Made by a program: the position numbers and the translations under genes
From: Palsa-739 sp035532535
Lineage (GTDB): Bacteria; Actinomycetota; Thermoleophilia; Gaiellales; Gaiellaceae
Reading direction: 5' to 3'
Length of the DNA: 64,000 bases
NCBI GenBank assembly: GCA_035532535.1
Contig: DATKQT010000040.1
Coordinates: 24,204 to 88,203, forward strand
Notes under the pieces: generated by a model
Databases searched by the model: none
Told to the model about the DNA's origin: nothing
The model's input: the letters and a program-made list of their open reading frames with translations, nothing else
In this document: one piece after another, positions 49,917 through 58,970 of the stretch
How positions within the stretch are numbered: the stretch's first letter is position 1
Layout of the letters: each line of letters starts with the position of its first letter

Positions 49917-50578
49917 TGCAGCGCCGCCGCATCTACCTCATGCGCCACGCCGAAGTGCGTTACTTCGACGGCGTGCACCCGGAGCAGGTCGTGCTCACCG
50001 AGCGCGGCCGCGTGCAGGCGGAGACGGCAGCGGCCGAGCTTGCCGAGGTCGCCTTCGACCGCGTCCTGACGAGCGGCCTCGCCCGCACGCTCGAGACCGC
50101 TCGGATTGTCGCCCCCGGCCGGGAGCCGGAATCGCACTACGCGCTGCGCGAAATCGAGAGCGGCGACATCCGCGAGCTCTCGCCCGACGAAGTACAGGCC
50201 ATGATGACCGCCGCCTTCCGCGGGGTTGTCCCTCCGGGCACGCGGTTTCTCGGCGGGGAGACGATCGGCGCGCTCATCGACCGCGTGCTCCCGGAGCTGG
50301 ACGCGCTGCTCGCCGACGCGGATTGGGACATCGCGCTGCTCGTCCTGCACGGCGCCGTCAACCGCGCGATCCTGAGCCATGCGCTCACCGGCGACCGGAC
50401 CTTCCTCGGCGGGTTCGAGCAATCCCCGGGTTGCATCAACGTGCTCGACGTCGGCGCCGACGGGCGCTGGATCGTCCGCGCGGTCAACCTGCTCGCGTAC
50501 GACCCCGTCCATGTCACCGCGTCGCGCTTGACGACGATGGAGCACCTCTGGCAGGAATACCTGGACTCGAGCCCCTGA
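49916..50578 (+). CDS. Histidine phosphatase family protein
   Basis: This 220-residue phosphoglycerate-mutase-fold protein has the N-terminal YLMRHAEVRY with the catalytic His, TSGLARTLETAR, and the second His in LLVLHGAVNRAIL. GCINVLDVG is the usual closing strand. The RHAE in place of RHG and the family overall indicate a phosphatase; the substrate is unknown, although a phosphorylated product of the two nearby kinases is conceivable. The GTG shares a base with the SDR stop. Confidence 0.88.
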   Translation: MQRRRIYLMRHAEVRYFDGVHPEQVVLTERGRVQAETAAAELAEVAFDRVLTSGLARTLETARIVAPGREPESHYALREIESGDIRELSPDEVQAMMTAAFRGVVPPGTRFLGGETIGALIDRVLPELDALLADADWDIALLVLHGAVNRAILSHALTGDRTFLGGFEQSPGCINVLDVGADGRWIVRAVNLLAYDPVHVTASRLTTMEHLWQEYLDSSP

Positions 50579-51315
50579 TGGCCCTCCTCTCGCTGCAGAA
50601 CGCGACGCTCCGCTTCGGCGGAATCGTCGCCCTCGACGACGTCTCCCTCGCGGTCGATCCGGGGACGATTGCCGGCCTCATCGGGCCGAACGGCGCCGGC
50701 AAGACGACCGCGTTCAACGTCATCACGCGCCTCTACCGGCTCGAGTCGGGCGACGTCACGTTCGACGGTCGCTCGATTCTGCGCACGCCGCCGAGCCGCA
50801 TCGTCCGACTCGGAATCGCGCGCACGTTCCAGAACGTCGAGCTCTTCCCGACGATGACAGTGCTCGAGAACGTCCTCGTCGGCGCGCACACCACGTCGTT
50901 CTTCGAGCGTGAGGCGAACGTGCGTCGCAGCGCGCTCGAGACGCTCGACCTCGTCGGCCTCGGTTCGGTCGCGCACCTTCCTGCGGCCGGGCTCCCGTTC
51001 GGGACGATGAAGCGCGTCGAGATGGCGCGCGCGCTCGTGTCGAAGCCGCGCCTGCTGTTGCTGGACGAGCCGGCCGGCGGGCTGAACCACGAGGAGGTCG
51101 AGGAGCTCGCGTCGTTTCTGCGGCGGCTGCGCGACGAGCTGAATTTGACGGTGCTGCTCGTCGAGCACCACATGAACCTCGTCATGCGCGTGTCCGACCA
51201 CGTGCACGTCCTCAACTTCGGCCGCACGATCGCGAGCGGCCCACCCGCCGACGTGCAGCGCGACCCGAAGGTGATCGAGGCCTATCTCGGCGGCGAGCTC
51301 GAGGGCGCGGCGTGA
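50578..51315 (+). CDS. livG: Branched-chain-amino-acid-type ABC transporter ATPase LivG
   Basis: This 245-residue ATPase has Walker A GPNGAGKTT, the LivG-specific GIARTFQNVELFPTMTVLENV, a signature region PFGTMKRVEMARAL (changed from LSGGQ), and Walker B LLLLDEPAGGLNHEE. With LivF it drives the LivHM permease. The gene starts in a TGATG overlap with the phosphatase gene, so it belongs to the same transcript as the metabolic genes. Confidence 0.93.
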   Translation: MALLSLQNATLRFGGIVALDDVSLAVDPGTIAGLIGPNGAGKTTAFNVITRLYRLESGDVTFDGRSILRTPPSRIVRLGIARTFQNVELFPTMTVLENVLVGAHTTSFFEREANVRRSALETLDLVGLGSVAHLPAAGLPFGTMKRVEMARALVSKPRLLLLDEPAGGLNHEEVEELASFLRRLRDELNLTVLLVEHHMNLVMRVSDHVHVLNFGRTIASGPPADVQRDPKVIEAYLGGELEGAA

Positions 51316-52016
51316 CGGCGCTCCTGGAGTTGCGCGACGTCCATGCGCGCTACGGCCCCGTCAACGCGCTGCACGGAGTCTCGCTCACGGTTGGCGAAGG
51401 GGAGATCGTGGCCGTGCTCGGCGCGAACGGCGCCGGCAAGACGACGACGCTGCGTGCGATCTCGAACACAGTGCACCGCGACGGCGAGATCCGGTTCGCG
51501 GGCAACACCGTGCGCGGCGGGCCCGAGGCGGTAGCCCGACTCGGTGTCGCACACGTCCCGGAAGGGCGCGGCACCTTCGCCGAGCTGACGGTGTGGGAGA
51601 ACCTTCGCCTCGGCGCGTACACCCGGCGCGGGAACCTCAAGGACGACTTCGCCCGCGTCGGGGCGTACTTCCCCTGGCTCGAGGACCGGCGCCACCAGCA
51701 GGCTGGGACGCTGAGCGGCGGGGAGCAGCAGATGCTCGCGCTTGCCCGCGCGTTCATGCAGCGCCCGCGCCTCCTGCTCCTCGACGAGCCGTCGCTCGGG
51801 CTCGCGCCGCTGCTCGTGACCGAGGTCTTCCGCATCGTCAAGGAGCTGAACGAGAACGAGGGCGTCACCGTCCTCGTCGTCGAGCAGAACGCGCACATCG
51901 CGCTCCAGCTCGCGCAGACCGCATACGTGCTCGAGGTCGGCCGCGTCGCGCTCTCCGGCCCGAGCGCGGAGCTGCAGCAACACGAATCCGTCCGCCGGAG
52001 CTACCTGGGCTACTGA
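51312..52016 (+). CDS. livF: Branched-chain-amino-acid-type ABC transporter ATPase LivF
   Basis: This 234-residue ATPase has Walker A GANGAGKTT, the LivF-type GVAHVPEGRGTFAELTVWENL, signature LSGGEQQMLALARA, and Walker B LLLLDEPSLGLAPLL. It pairs with LivG. The GTG overlaps the livG stop (GTGA) and its own stop overlaps livH (TGATG). Confidence 0.94.
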   Translation: MTALLELRDVHARYGPVNALHGVSLTVGEGEIVAVLGANGAGKTTTLRAISNTVHRDGEIRFAGNTVRGGPEAVARLGVAHVPEGRGTFAELTVWENLRLGAYTRRGNLKDDFARVGAYFPWLEDRRHQQAGTLSGGEQQMLALARAFMQRPRLLLLDEPSLGLAPLLVTEVFRIVKELNENEGVTVLVVEQNAHIALQLAQTAYVLEVGRVALSGPSAELQQHESVRRSYLGY

Positions 52017-53011
52017 TGGTCGAGCTCGCTCGCAAACATCCGCTGTCTGCGCGACGCCTCCCGGCGAGCCCCGTGCTGCTGCTCCTCGTCGCTGCCTGCA
52101 TCTTCCTGACCGTCGGCTCGCTCCGGAGCACGATCTTCGCGCAGCTGACGGTGGCCGGAGTCGCGACCGGCGTCGTGTTCGGAAGCCTCGCCCTCGCACT
52201 CGTCCTGATCTATCGCGCGACCGAGGTGATCAACTTCGCACAGGGCGAGATGGCGATGGCGATGGTGTACGTCGCCTACCAGCTCATGCTCTGGGGCCTC
52301 ACCTACTGGGAGGCCTTTTTCCTCACGCTCGCGATCGCATTCGTCTTCGGCGTCGTCACGCAGCAGATCTTCATCCGCCCCGTGCAGGGGCGCTCCGTGA
52401 TCGCGGTCGTGATCGTGACGGTCGGGCTCTTCATCCTCATCGACGGCCTCGTCGAATGGAAATGGAGCGCGAACCAGCGGTTCATGCAAGCGCCGTTCGG
52501 CAACAAGATCTACCACCTCGGCAGCGTCCCGATCGCGCGCCAGGACCTGGGCACAATCGTCATCACGCTCGTCTCCGTGCTGGCGCTCTGGGCGTTCTTC
52601 CGCTTCACGAAGCTCGGCCTCGGCATGCGCGCCGGAGCGCTGCGGCCGGCCGCGGCGCGCCTCGTCGGCGTGCGCACGAACGCGCTGCTGGCGGTCGGCT
52701 GGGGCCTCGCGGCAGTCCTCGGCGCGGTCGCCGGCCTCATGACGGAGCCGGCCGAGTACGTCCTCCAGCCGACGCTAATGCAGCCGGTGTTGCTCTACGC
52801 ATTCGCAGCCGCCGTGCTCGGCGGTCTCGAAAGCCCGGGCGGCGCGCTCGTCGGCGGCATCGCGCTCGGCATCTTCCTCAATCTCATCGGCCAGTACGTG
52901 CACTTCGTCGGTTCGGTGCTTCAACTGCCCGTCGCCTTCGCAGCGCTGCTGCTCGTCCTCCTCGTCAAACCGACGGGCCTCTTCGGCCACCGGACGGTGC
53001 GGAAGGTATGA
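52016..53011 (+). CDS. livH: Branched-chain-amino-acid-type ABC permease LivH
   Basis: This 331-residue permease has eight to nine helices. Typical LivH features are VFGSLALALVLIYRATEVINFAQGEMAM near residue 55, FTKLGLGMRAGALRPAAARLVGVRTNALLA (the cytoplasmic loop that contacts the ATPases) and AAVLGGLESPGGALVGGIALG. With LivM it forms the channel. The N-terminal 20 residues are cytoplasmic and basic. It sits between livF and livM with 1- and 4-base overlaps. Confidence 0.93.
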   Translation: MVELARKHPLSARRLPASPVLLLLVAACIFLTVGSLRSTIFAQLTVAGVATGVVFGSLALALVLIYRATEVINFAQGEMAMAMVYVAYQLMLWGLTYWEAFFLTLAIAFVFGVVTQQIFIRPVQGRSVIAVVIVTVGLFILIDGLVEWKWSANQRFMQAPFGNKIYHLGSVPIARQDLGTIVITLVSVLALWAFFRFTKLGLGMRAGALRPAAARLVGVRTNALLAVGWGLAAVLGAVAGLMTEPAEYVLQPTLMQPVLLYAFAAAVLGGLESPGGALVGGIALGIFLNLIGQYVHFVGSVLQLPVAFAALLLVLLVKPTGLFGHRTVRKV

Positions 53012-53946
53012 GGCGCAGCGCCCCCGCACTCGTCGCCGTCGCGATCGCTGCCCTGTTCTTCGCGTTGCTGCCGTTCGGCCTCAGCGACTATCACCGCGGG
53101 CTCGCAGCCAGCGTTGCCGTCTACCTCATCGCCATTCTCGGCCTGAACGTCCTCACCGGATACACCGGCCAGATCTCGATCGGGCACAGCGCGTTCATGG
53201 CGATCGGCGGCTACACGACCGCGATCATGTCGCACTACCACAACACGAACCTGATCCTGACCTTGCCGCTCGCGTTCGCAATCACGTTCGGGTGCGGCGT
53301 GCTCGTCGGGCTACCGGCGTTGCGCCTGTCCGGCGTCTACCTCGCGCTCGCGACGTTCGCGCTCGCCGTTTCGATCCCGCAACTGCCGCTGAAGTTCTCG
53401 ACGTTCACGGGCGGCAGCGCCGGCATCTCGGCGAGCAAGAGCGTCTCCAACACGTGGCTCTACGGCGTCTCCTGGTCGACGGCCGCGATCGCGTTCCTGT
53501 TCACCTGGCTCGTCCTCCGCGGGCGGACCGGCCGCGCCTTCCGCGCCATCCGCGACAGCGAGATAGCCGCCACCTCGTCGGGCGTCACCCTCGCGATCTA
53601 CAAGACGCTCGCCTTCGGGGTCTCGGCCGCGCTCGCCGGTGTGGCCGGCTCGCTCTTCGTCCTGGTGACGAACGGCTTCGCGCAGCCGAACGAGTTCTCC
53701 GTCACGCTGTCGCTCAAGATTCTCGTCGGCGCCGCGGTGGCCGGCCTCGGGTCGCTCTGGGGCATCCTGTTCGGCGCGGCGTTCATCGCGCTCCTGCCCA
53801 CGCTCTCGGCCTCGGCGCCGCTGATCGGGTCCGCCCATGGGCAGGACGTCGTTTTCGGCCTGTTCGTGATCGTCGTCATGATCCTGCTCCCCACCGGGGT
53901 GGCGGGCCTCGTCCCCCGCCTCCGCCGTCTCCGGGTAAAGGCTTGA
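53008..53946 (+). CDS. livM: Branched-chain-amino-acid-type ABC permease LivM
   Basis: This 312-residue permease carries LGLNVLTGYTGQISIGHSAFMAIGGYTTA near residue 45 and RGRTGRAFRAIRDSEIAATSSGV as the coupling loop, then LVGAAVAGLGSLWGILFGAAF. It forms the channel with LivH. Its TGA stop lies within TTGACT, the predicted -35 box of the binding-protein gene downstream. Confidence 0.93.
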   Translation: MRRSAPALVAVAIAALFFALLPFGLSDYHRGLAASVAVYLIAILGLNVLTGYTGQISIGHSAFMAIGGYTTAIMSHYHNTNLILTLPLAFAITFGCGVLVGLPALRLSGVYLALATFALAVSIPQLPLKFSTFTGGSAGISASKSVSNTWLYGVSWSTAAIAFLFTWLVLRGRTGRAFRAIRDSEIAATSSGVTLAIYKTLAFGVSAALAGVAGSLFVLVTNGFAQPNEFSVTLSLKILVGAAVAGLGSLWGILFGAAFIALLPTLSASAPLIGSAHGQDVVFGLFVIVVMILLPTGVAGLVPRLRRLRVKA

Positions 53947-53973
53947 CTCGTGGTTCAATTTTCCCTATCTAAT
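53943..53973 (+). promoter_or_regulatory. Promoter of the livK binding-protein gene
   Basis: TTGACT (53943-53948, overlapping the livM stop), 17 bp, then TATCTAAT (53966-53973). This would let the binding protein be made in excess over the permease. The transcript has a leader of about 60 bases with AGGAGG before the livK ATG. Confidence 0.5.
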
Positions 53974-54037
53974 CGGATCCAAGGACGTCATACTCGGTAT
54001 CCGGCCTCGACGCCGGACAAGGAGCATAGGAGGGTTG

Positions 54038-55285
54038 ATGGGTAGGAAGGGCAGATTCATGGCGGTTGTCGCCGGCTTCGCACTGTTCGCGTCGGTGGCC
54101 GCCACGGCCGCATTCGGCGCGCACCGTGCCACTCCGGGCGTCACGTCCACCACGATCACCATCGGCGGCACGTTCCCGCTCACCGGGGTGGCGTCGCTGT
54201 ACAAAACGATTCCCGCGGCCGAAGGCGCGTACTTCGCCTATGTGAACGCACACGGCGGCGTCAACGGTCGGACGATCAACTTCAAGGTTCTCGACGACGC
54301 GTACGACCCGTCGAAGACGGTGCCGCTCACGCAGCAGCTCGTCGAGCAGGACGGCATCTTCGCCGACTTCGGGAGCCTCGGCACCGCGCCGAACCTCTCC
54401 ATCTGGAGCTACCTGAACCAGCACAAGGTGCCACAGGTGCTCATCGCCACCGGCGACTCGTACTGGGGGTTCTCCGCGAAGAAGTACCCGTGGACGATCG
54501 GCTACCAGCCGGATTATCCGGGTGAGGGCAAGGTCTACGGCAAATACATCGCGGCGAACATGCCGAACGCGAAGATCGGCGTGCTCTATCAGAACGATGC
54601 ATTCGGCAAGAACTACTTCGCCGGACTGCGAGTCGGCCTGGGCGCGAAGAAGAGCCAGATCGTCAGCTCGCAGTCGTACGACCCCACGCAGACGAGCCTG
54701 GTGCAGCAGATCCTCGCTCTGAAGGCGGCAGGGGCTGACACATTCGCGATCTTCGCTCTGCCCTCGCAGGCGATCACCGCGCTCGTGACGGCGACGAAGG
54801 TGGGCTGGACCCCGACGACGTTCCTCGGCAACGTGTCCGCCGACCCGGTCTTCATGAAGATCGCGGCCCAGAACGGGGCCAACGTCGACGGCGTCATCTC
54901 GACGAGCTACCTCGTCGATCCGACGCTCGCGTCGCAGGCCAACCTGCCGGGCGTGGCGCTGGCGAAGTCGATCATCTCGACGTACGCTCCGCCGCTCCTT
55001 CCTAGCCTGAACGCGGCAGATGCGAACGTCGTGTACGGGCTGGGCGCGGCGTGGACGTTCGTCTACGCGCTCAAGCAAGCGGGCAAGAACCCGACCCGTG
55101 CTGGGCTCATGAAGGCGCTGAAGAGCATGAAGAACGTCAAGGACCCGTTCCTCTATCCGGGCATCACGATGAATACGTCGGCGAAGGACAACTTCCCGAC
55201 GGAGCAGGAGATCCTGGTCAAGTGGGCCGGCGGGGCGACCGGCGACTGGGCCGCCTTCGGGAAGCTGTACAACAACGTCCGCTAG
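54038..55285 (+). CDS. livK: ABC transporter substrate-binding protein LivK-like
   Basis: This 415-residue periplasmic-binding-protein-like domain (type 6) follows a Sec signal peptide (basic GRKGRF, then FALFASVAATAAFGA). Features are ITIGGTFPLTGVASLYKTIPAAEGAYFAYVNAHGGVNGR, KVPQVLIATGD and GVLYQNDAFGKNYF. No lipobox Cys follows the signal. The best-supported start is the ATG at 54038, five bases after AGGAGG. The type-6 family binds branched amino acids, amides, aromatic acids and others; the neighbours suggest a carboxylic compound that enters CoA metabolism. Confidence 0.93.
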   Translation: MGRKGRFMAVVAGFALFASVAATAAFGAHRATPGVTSTTITIGGTFPLTGVASLYKTIPAAEGAYFAYVNAHGGVNGRTINFKVLDDAYDPSKTVPLTQQLVEQDGIFADFGSLGTAPNLSIWSYLNQHKVPQVLIATGDSYWGFSAKKYPWTIGYQPDYPGEGKVYGKYIAANMPNAKIGVLYQNDAFGKNYFAGLRVGLGAKKSQIVSSQSYDPTQTSLVQQILALKAAGADTFAIFALPSQAITALVTATKVGWTPTTFLGNVSADPVFMKIAAQNGANVDGVISTSYLVDPTLASQANLPGVALAKSIISTYAPPLLPSLNAADANVVYGLGAAWTFVYALKQAGKNPTRAGLMKALKSMKNVKDPFLYPGITMNTSAKDNFPTEQEILVKWAGGATGDWAAFGKLYNNVR

Positions 55286-56360
55286 TTCAGCGGACGTCGT
55301 CGTCATCGGTGGCGGCGCCCTCGGCGCCGCCACCGCTTTCCATCTCCGCCGCCTCGGCGTCGATGACGTCGTGCTGGTCGAGCGCGACACCCTCGCCGCC
55401 GGGTCGACGAGCAAGTCGGCCGGCGGCATCCGCGCGCAGTTCGCGGACGAGCTGAACATCCGCATCGCGCTGCGCTCGCTCGCCGAGTTCGAGGCCATGG
55501 ACGAGATCGGGTTCCGCCGCGACGGGTATCTCTTCCTGCTCGACCGCGAAGAGGACGTCGCCGCCTTCCGCGACGCGCTCGCGCTGCAATGCTCGCTCGG
55601 CGTCCCGTCGCGCGAGCTCTCGCCTGCAGAGGCTGCGGAGCTCGTGCCTCAGCTCTCGCTCGACGGTATCCTCGCCGCGGCGTACTGCCCCTCGGACGGC
55701 TACGCGACGCCCGAGGCCGTGGTGCAGTGGTACGCGCGCGAGTCCGGCGCGACCGTGTTGCAGGGCTGCGCCGCGACCGCCATCGAGGTGCGCGGCGGGA
55801 AGATCGAGGCGGTCGAGACAACGGGCGGCCGCATCGCCACCGGCACGGTCGTCTGCTGCGCGGGCGTATGGTCGAAAGAGGCCGGCGCGCTCGCCGGCGT
55901 CGCGCTCCCGGTCGAGGGCGAGGCGCGCTCGATGTGGTTCACGCCGCAGGACGGCGGCCTGCCGGAGCGCGTGCCGTTGACGATCGACTTCAGCACCGGC
56001 TTCTACTTCCACCGGGAGGGGCCCGGCCTCGCGTTCGGCGGGCGCGAGCGCTCGCTCGAAGAGGTGGCGGAAACGGCCGCGCGGCGGCTGCCCGTGCTCG
56101 CCGACCTGCCCGTGCAGTCCACGTGGTGGGGCTGGTACGACGTGAGCCCGGACTGGAACGCCCTCGTCGGCGAGGCGGAAGAGCCGTCGCGGTTCCTGTA
56201 CGCGACCGGGTTCTCCGGCCACGGCTTCCAGCAAGCGCCGGCGGTTGGCGAGCATCTCGCCGAGCTCGTCGCCGGGCGGGAGCCGACGCTCGACCTGTCC
56301 GCGTTCTCCGCCACGCGCTTCGCGCGCGGCGCCGAACGCCCTGAAGCCTTCGTCGTCTAG
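55275..56360 (+). CDS. FAD-dependent oxidoreductase (DAO family), start codon unclear
   Basis: The frame encodes a glycine-oxidase/sarcosine-oxidase-like flavoprotein: the dinucleotide motif VVVIGGGALGAATAFHLRR, VERDTLAAGSTSKSAGGIRAQF, SPAEAAELVPQL, and the C-terminal YATGFSGHGFQQAPAVGEHLAEL. The Rossmann motif is essential, yet between the preceding in-frame stop (near 55186) and this motif there is no ATG, GTG, TTG or CTG. The first usual start is the GTG at 55371, after the motif. The real start may be rare (an ACG at 55275 is used here only as a placeholder), or a one-base error or frameshift lies near the livK stop. The end is secure. Confidence 0.7.
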   Translation, partial: TSASSADVVVIGGGALGAATAFHLRRLGVDDVVLVERDTLAAGSTSKSAGGIRAQFADELNIRIALRSLAEFEAMDEIGFRRDGYLFLLDREEDVAAFRDALALQCSLGVPSRELSPAEAAELVPQLSLDGILAAAYCPSDGYATPEAVVQWYARESGATVLQGCAATAIEVRGGKIEAVETTGGRIATGTVVCCAGVWSKEAGALAGVALPVEGEARSMWFTPQDGGLPERVPLTIDFSTGFYFHREGPGLAFGGRERSLEEVAETAARRLPVLADLPVQSTWWGWYDVSPDWNALVGEAEEPSRFLYATGFSGHGFQQAPAVGEHLAELVAGREPTLDLSAFSATRFARGAERPEAFVV

Positions 56361-56998
56361 GAAGGCCAGCTGTGCGACGCGGGGCGCAGGTCGTACGCGC
56401 CGCCGTCGCGGCACTCGGGCGACCAGTACGCCGGCGTCTGGACACGTCGTAGCGGATAGATCCGCTGCGCGAAGAACGCCGCCATTGCCTGCGCCTCCGC
56501 CACGGACGCGCCCAGCCGTGTCGCGACGAACCAGATGGATTGCATGCCGTAGCAGTCGACCTGCGCTTCGTTCGTGTAGCCGAGCAGGTGGTACGACTCG
56601 TGCGCGACCGTCTCCACCGCCCAGATGATGTCGACGGCGGTCTTGCAGTCCGTCCCGACGCACGTGCGCGGGTCCCACCGCTGCGGTGCCTCGTGGAACC
56701 AGGCGAGGTACGTGCACTCGGCGGGCCGCATGAGGAAGTAGTCGAATGCGTGCCCGTTCGCGATCGGCGTCGCGCCGAGCACATAGGGGTCGGGGACCCC
56801 GGTCGGACCGCAGCGAACGGAGACGTCGCGATGACCGGTGAGCCGCTCGGCGACCGACTCCGCGATCGTCTCCTCCGGTGTCGCCGGACGCGCGAGCAGC
56901 ACGCGGTCCTGTGGCGTCACCGGCCGCGCGGAGGCGGACGCCGTCGCGGCGAGGACGCCCGCGAGCGCGAGCATGACGAGCAGGAGGCCGGAGCGCAC
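56357..56998 (-). CDS. Secreted protein with an HExxH zinc-metallopeptidase-like motif
   Basis: This 213-residue protein has a signal peptide (MRSGLLLVMLALAGVLAATASASA) and a mature domain with VETVAHESYHLLGYTNEAQVDCYGMQSI. HESYH followed by a Glu and Asp at close range looks like a gluzincin-type zinc site. Cys residues (RCGPTG, ECTYLAW, TCVGTDCKT, DCYG, ECRDG) could form disulfides. I do not recognise the family and protease activity is unproven. Its stop overlaps the convergent oxidoreductase stop in a CTAG, and it follows the YyaL-type gene by three bases. Confidence 0.72.
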   Translation of the reverse strand: MRSGLLLVMLALAGVLAATASASARPVTPQDRVLLARPATPEETIAESVAERLTGHRDVSVRCGPTGVPDPYVLGATPIANGHAFDYFLMRPAECTYLAWFHEAPQRWDPRTCVGTDCKTAVDIIWAVETVAHESYHLLGYTNEAQVDCYGMQSIWFVATRLGASVAEAQAMAAFFAQRIYPLRRVQTPAYWSPECRDGGAYDLRPASHSWPS

Positions 56999-57001
56999 GC
57001 T

Positions 57002-58876
57002 CTAGGTATCGGCAAACGCCCCGGCGTCCGTGACCGGCGCCTGGCACGCGAATCGCTCACAGACGTAGACGGCAGGCTTGCCGTCCACGAGACCCTTGCC
57101 CGAAAGGAGGGGCACGTCGTCCGATGGTCCGAAGGCCACGACCGCGTTCGGGTCGAAGCCGCGCAGAGCGGCCCGCGCGACCTCGCTGCCGGGTGACCCG
57201 ATCACGGCCACCTCGCGGGGCGTCGACAGGTAGAGGTCGAGAGCGCAGAGCGCCCAGCCGAACGCCGATGGCACGCGCGGCAGAGTGTCGCGCACGAGGC
57301 GCAGCACGCCGGCCGCGCGCCGTTCCAGGTCGTCCTCGCCCCAGATCCGCGCCAGGCGGATGAGGACGAACGCGAGCATCGAGTTGCCGGACGGGATCGG
57401 GTTGTCGTCGAGGTCCTTGCGGCGCGCCACGAGCTCCTCTCCATCGGCCGGCGTGAGAAAGAAGCCTCCGCGCACCTTGTCCGAGAACCGCTCGACTGCG
57501 CGCAGCGCGAGCCGTCGTGCAGCGAGGAGCCATCGCAACTCACCTGTGGCGACGTGGAGCTCCAGGAAGCCGAACGCGACGTTCGCATAGTCGTCCAGGT
57601 ATGCGGGATGACGTACGCGGCCGTCGCGGAGCGTGCGCCACAGCGGATCAGCGTCGAGCAGGTCGCCCAGCTCGCGTGCGACGTCGAGCAGATCGGCGCG
57701 CTCGAGCCGGCGCGCGCCCTCGGCGAGCGCGGCGAGCGCGAGGCCGTTCCAGGACGCGATCACCTTGTCGTCGAGCGCGGGCTGCGGTCGCTCGTCCCGG
57801 ACGGCGAGGAGCCGTGCGCGCGTGTCGTCATCGAGCTCGCCGCGGATGATCGAGCGCCCGTGCTCGAACGGCCGCAGGAGCTCTGGCGGCGCGCCTTCCT
57901 CCACCGTCCACGTGTACGTCAGCCCTTCGACGCCGTCGGTGTCCGCATCCTGGGATGATGCGAATCCGCCGCTCGGGAGCCGGAGTTCGCGCACCATGTA
58001 GTCGAGCGTCTCCTCTGCCACCTCGCGGTAGCGGTCGCGGCCGGTGACGAGCCACGCGTGCAGGTACGCAGGTGCGAGCTGCGCGTTGTCGTAGAGCATC
58101 TTCTCGAAGTGCGGGACGAGCCAGCGCTCGTCGACCGAGTACCGGTGAAAACCGCCGCCGACGAGGTCGTACATCCCGCCCGCGGCCATGCCGTCGAGCG
58201 TCTTCGTCGCTGCCTCGATCTCGCCGGCGCGAAGGAGGAACTCGATGGTGGAGGCAGGCGGGAACTTCGGCGCACGCCCGAAGCCTCCCCACTCCGGGTC
58301 GAGCTGGCCGCGCAGCACACCCACGGCGTCGGAGAGGATCCCGCGCTCGAGCGGCTCGCGCGACGGCGCGATCTGCGCGCTGCGACGCATGGCGTCGACG
58401 AGGACGCCGGCCTGCTCGGTTACGTCGTCGCGCCGGTCGCGATACGCGTTCGCGATGGCGACGAGCAGCTCGCGGAACGACGGCAGTCCGTGGCGCGGCT
58501 CGGGCGGGTAGTACGTGCCGCCGAAGAACGGCGCGCCGTCGGGCGTGAGGAAGACGGTCATCGGCCAGCCGCCCTGCCCGGTGAGCGACACGACCGCGTC
58601 CATGTACAGCGCGTCGACGTCCGGACGTTCTTCGCGGTCGACCTTGACGCTGACGACGAGCTCGTTCATCAGCGCGGCGGTCTCCTCGTCCTCGAACGAC
58701 TCATGCTCCATGACGTGGCACCAGTGGCAGGCTGCGTAACCGACCGAGAGGAGCACGGGCTTGTCCTCGTTGCGGGCGCGCGCGAAGGCCTCTTCGCCCC
58801 ACGGGTACCAGTCGACCGGATTGCCGGCATGCTGCAGCAGGTACGGGCTCGTCTCCTGCGCGAGGCGGTTCGGCAT
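57002..58876 (-). CDS. YyaL/spermatogenesis-associated-20-type thioredoxin-domain protein
   Basis: This 624-residue protein has an N-terminal DUF255 thioredoxin-like domain (NPVDWYPWGEEAFARA, SVGYAACHWCHVMEHESFED) and a long (alpha/alpha) barrel like those of N-acylglucosamine 2-epimerases (VPHFEKMLYDNAQL, SFNGLALAALAEG-like here ASWNGLALAALAEG). The CHWC pair could be redox active. The family is widespread but its reaction is not settled. The ATG at 58876 is seven bases after TAAGGT, suggesting a leaderless message. Confidence 0.92.
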   Translation of the reverse strand: MPNRLAQETSPYLLQHAGNPVDWYPWGEEAFARARNEDKPVLLSVGYAACHWCHVMEHESFEDEETAALMNELVVSVKVDREERPDVDALYMDAVVSLTGQGGWPMTVFLTPDGAPFFGGTYYPPEPRHGLPSFRELLVAIANAYRDRRDDVTEQAGVLVDAMRRSAQIAPSREPLERGILSDAVGVLRGQLDPEWGGFGRAPKFPPASTIEFLLRAGEIEAATKTLDGMAAGGMYDLVGGGFHRYSVDERWLVPHFEKMLYDNAQLAPAYLHAWLVTGRDRYREVAEETLDYMVRELRLPSGGFASSQDADTDGVEGLTYTWTVEEGAPPELLRPFEHGRSIIRGELDDDTRARLLAVRDERPQPALDDKVIASWNGLALAALAEGARRLERADLLDVARELGDLLDADPLWRTLRDGRVRHPAYLDDYANVAFGFLELHVATGELRWLLAARRLALRAVERFSDKVRGGFFLTPADGEELVARRKDLDDNPIPSGNSMLAFVLIRLARIWGEDDLERRAAGVLRLVRDTLPRVPSAFGWALCALDLYLSTPREVAVIGSPGSEVARAALRGFDPNAVVAFGPSDDVPLLSGKGLVDGKPAVYVCERFACQAPVTDAGAFADT

Positions 58877-58883
58877 CCCGGCG

Positions 58884-58889
58884 ACCTTA
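58884..58889 (-). promoter_or_regulatory. -10 box (TAAGGT) of the YyaL-type gene
   Basis: TAAGGT on the minus strand, seven bases, then the ATG at 58876. The other half of this divergent gap (58890-58970) holds no clear promoter for the MaoC gene. Confidence 0.45.
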
Positions 58890-58970
58890 CCCCCGGGGAC
58901 TGGCAGCTCGCGCCGCGCGGGTACTCGGCGCCGTGGGCGCCTGCGAACGTCGTCCCGACGGGTTGATGCG

